From: Streptomyces sp. NBC_00523
Lineage (GTDB): Bacteria; Actinomycetota; Actinomycetes; Streptomycetales; Streptomycetaceae
Assembly: GCF_036346615.1 (NCBI RefSeq)
Contig: NZ_CP107836.1
Location: 1,364,001 to 1,428,000 of the forward strand
DNA length: 64,000 bases
Reading direction: 5' to 3'
Made by a program: the position numbers and the translations under genes. The notes beneath the pieces were generated by a model. It was given only the letters and a program-made list of their open reading frames with translations. It did not search any database and had not been told where the DNA came from. Below, piece by piece: positions 62,994-64,000 of this stretch (its first letter is position 1; every line of letters starts with the position of its first letter).

Positions 62994-64000
62994 TCAGCTG
63001 TGGTCGATGAACCGGTCCAGAACGCGGGCGCCGAACTTCAGCCCCTCGACCGGAACGCGCTCGTCCACGCCGTGGAACATGCCCGCGAAGTCGAGCTCCG
63101 GCGGGAGCTTCAGCGGGGCGAAGCCGAAGCAGCGGATGCCCAGGTCGTCGAAGGACTTGGCGTCCGTGCCGCCGGAGAGCATGTACGGCACGGCCCGGGC
63201 GATCGGGTCCTCGGCCTTGAGCGCCGTCTGCATGGCGTCCACGAGGGCGCCGTCGAAGTCGGTCTCCAGCGCCTTGTCTCCGTGCACGTCCTCGCGCCGG
63301 ACGCGCGGGCCGAGGATGCGGTCGAGGTCGGCCAGGAACTCCTGCTCGTACCCCGGCAGGAAGCGGCCGTCGACGTGGGCGGTGGCCTGTCCGGGGATCA
63401 CGTTGACCTTGTAGCCGGCGCCGAGCATGGTGGGCGCGGCGGAGTTGCGCAGGGTGGCGCCGACCATCTTGGCGATGCCCCCCAGCTTGGCGAGGGTGGC
63501 CTCCATGTCCTCCGGGTCCAGCGGGGTGCCGAGCGCGTCCGACAGCTCGTCCAGGAAGGACCGCACGGTCTTGGTCACCCGGACCGGCCAGGTGTGCCGG
63601 CCGAGCCGGCCGACCGCCTCGCAGAGCTCGGTGATCGCGTTGTCGTCGTTGGTCATGGAGCCGTGGCCCGCCGTGCCGTCCACGGTCAGGCGCATCCAGT
63701 GCATGCCCTTCTGCGCCGTCTCCACGAGGTACAGCCGCAGGTTCTCGTTGACGGTGAACGAGAAGCCGCCGACCTCGCCGATCGCCTCGTTGACGCCCTC
63801 GAACAGGTCGGGGTGCTTGTCCACGAGGTAGCGGGCGCCGTACGTGCCGCCCGCCTCCTCGTCCGCGAGGAAGGCGAGCACGATGTCGCGCGGGGGCTTG
63901 CGGCCGCTGCGCATGCGCTCGCGCACCACCGCCAGCGTCATCGCGTCCATGTCCTTCATGTCGACCGCGCCCCGGCCCCACACGCAGCCGTCCGCGATCT
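62994..64000 (-). CDS. M20-family metallopeptidase, N-terminal part cut by the window
   Basis: The last 335 residues are visible. VWGRGAVDMKDMDAM supplies the metal-binding Asp, ADEEAGGTYG the catalytic base Glu and a zinc ligand, GHGSM lies in the dimerisation domain (TAGHGSM), and MLSGGTDAKSF near the end is typical. Di-zinc aminopeptidase or acyl-amino-acid hydrolase family; substrate not assigned. The reading frame stays open to base 64000 (Ile-Ala-Asp-Gly-Cys ahead of VWGRG). Stop lies 144 bases before the short chaplin gene. Confidence 0.92.
   Translation of the reverse strand, partial: IADGCVWGRGAVDMKDMDAMTLAVVRERMRSGRKPPRDIVLAFLADEEAGGTYGARYLVDKHPDLFEGVNEAIGEVGGFSFTVNENLRLYLVETAQKGMHWMRLTVDGTAGHGSMTNDDNAITELCEAVGRLGRHTWPVRVTKTVRSFLDELSDALGTPLDPEDMEATLAKLGGIAKMVGATLRNSAAPTMLGAGYKVNVIPGQATAHVDGRFLPGYEQEFLADLDRILGPRVRREDVHGDKALETDFDGALVDAMQTALKAEDPIARAVPYMLSGGTDAKSFDDLGIRCFGFAPLKLPPELDFAGMFHGVDERVPVEGLKFGARVLDRFIDHS

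Noticed and set aside
1..64000. tRNA or rRNA genes, CRISPR arrays, prophage or transposase genes
   Set aside because: None seen; all sizeable gaps are under about 250 bases and hold only hairpins or promoter-like sequence.

Overview
The window is chromosomal DNA from a high-GC actinomycete, almost certainly a Streptomyces. Evidence: very high G+C with G/C at third codon positions, many GTG starts, chaplins with an LAxTG sorting signal, the gyl glycerol operon with its IclR-type regulator, mycothiol ligase MshC, and the complete Pup-proteasome cluster. Apart from one dispersed intergenic repeat I see no tRNA, rRNA, CRISPR array, prophage or insertion sequence. The DNA reads as conserved core chromosome, and both ends cut through a gene.

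Layout. 1-3500: FAD oxidoreductase (cut), membrane-anchored molybdopterin oxidoreductase, fasciclin lipoprotein, SPW-repeat membrane protein. 3600-11350: minus-strand block of Ski2-like helicase (HelY type), lipid kinase, TatC, TatA, two small proteins, PafC and PafB. 11490-12880: two FKBP isomerases, one a two-domain lipoprotein. 13010-22680: PafA, an MFS exporter and divergent LacI regulator, PrcA, PrcB, Pup, Dop and the Arc/Mpa ATPase. 22900-28000: ferredoxin, membrane-anchored protein, TrmI, site-2 protease with CBS domains, RecB-family nuclease and orphan response regulator. 28000-34100: orphan peptide-binding lipoprotein, HAD hydrolase, MetH. 34300-39340: gylR-glpF-glpK-glpD. 39400-46000: FadR-type regulator convergent with an operon for L-fuconate dehydratase, a dehydrogenase and a sugar ABC importer. 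46200-55240: PAC2 protein, GH31 glycosidase, mshC with three conserved companions, CorA. 55250-64000: ferritin-like protein, F420-type oxidoreductase, aldo/keto reductase, a RecD2-like protein without recognisable NTPase motifs, two small proteins, two chaplins and an M20 peptidase (cut).

How the genes work together. PafA attaches Pup to target lysines, Dop removes or processes Pup, Arc unfolds pupylated proteins and feeds them to the PrcA/PrcB core. PafB and PafC belong to the WYL activator pair known in mycobacteria to switch on DNA-damage genes. Three genes in the window (the RecB-family nuclease, the helicase and pup) have upstream sequences resembling the promoter motif known for that regulon, TTGTCRGTG-N8-TAnnnT. 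This would place activator, target repair genes and pupylation in one neighbourhood; it is an inference from sequence. Two further local circuits can be read from shared DNA words: a 13-mer upstream of both gylR and glpF, and a palindrome, ACATCGGATGT, upstream of the FadR-type gene and, in near-identical form, upstream of the fuconate operon.
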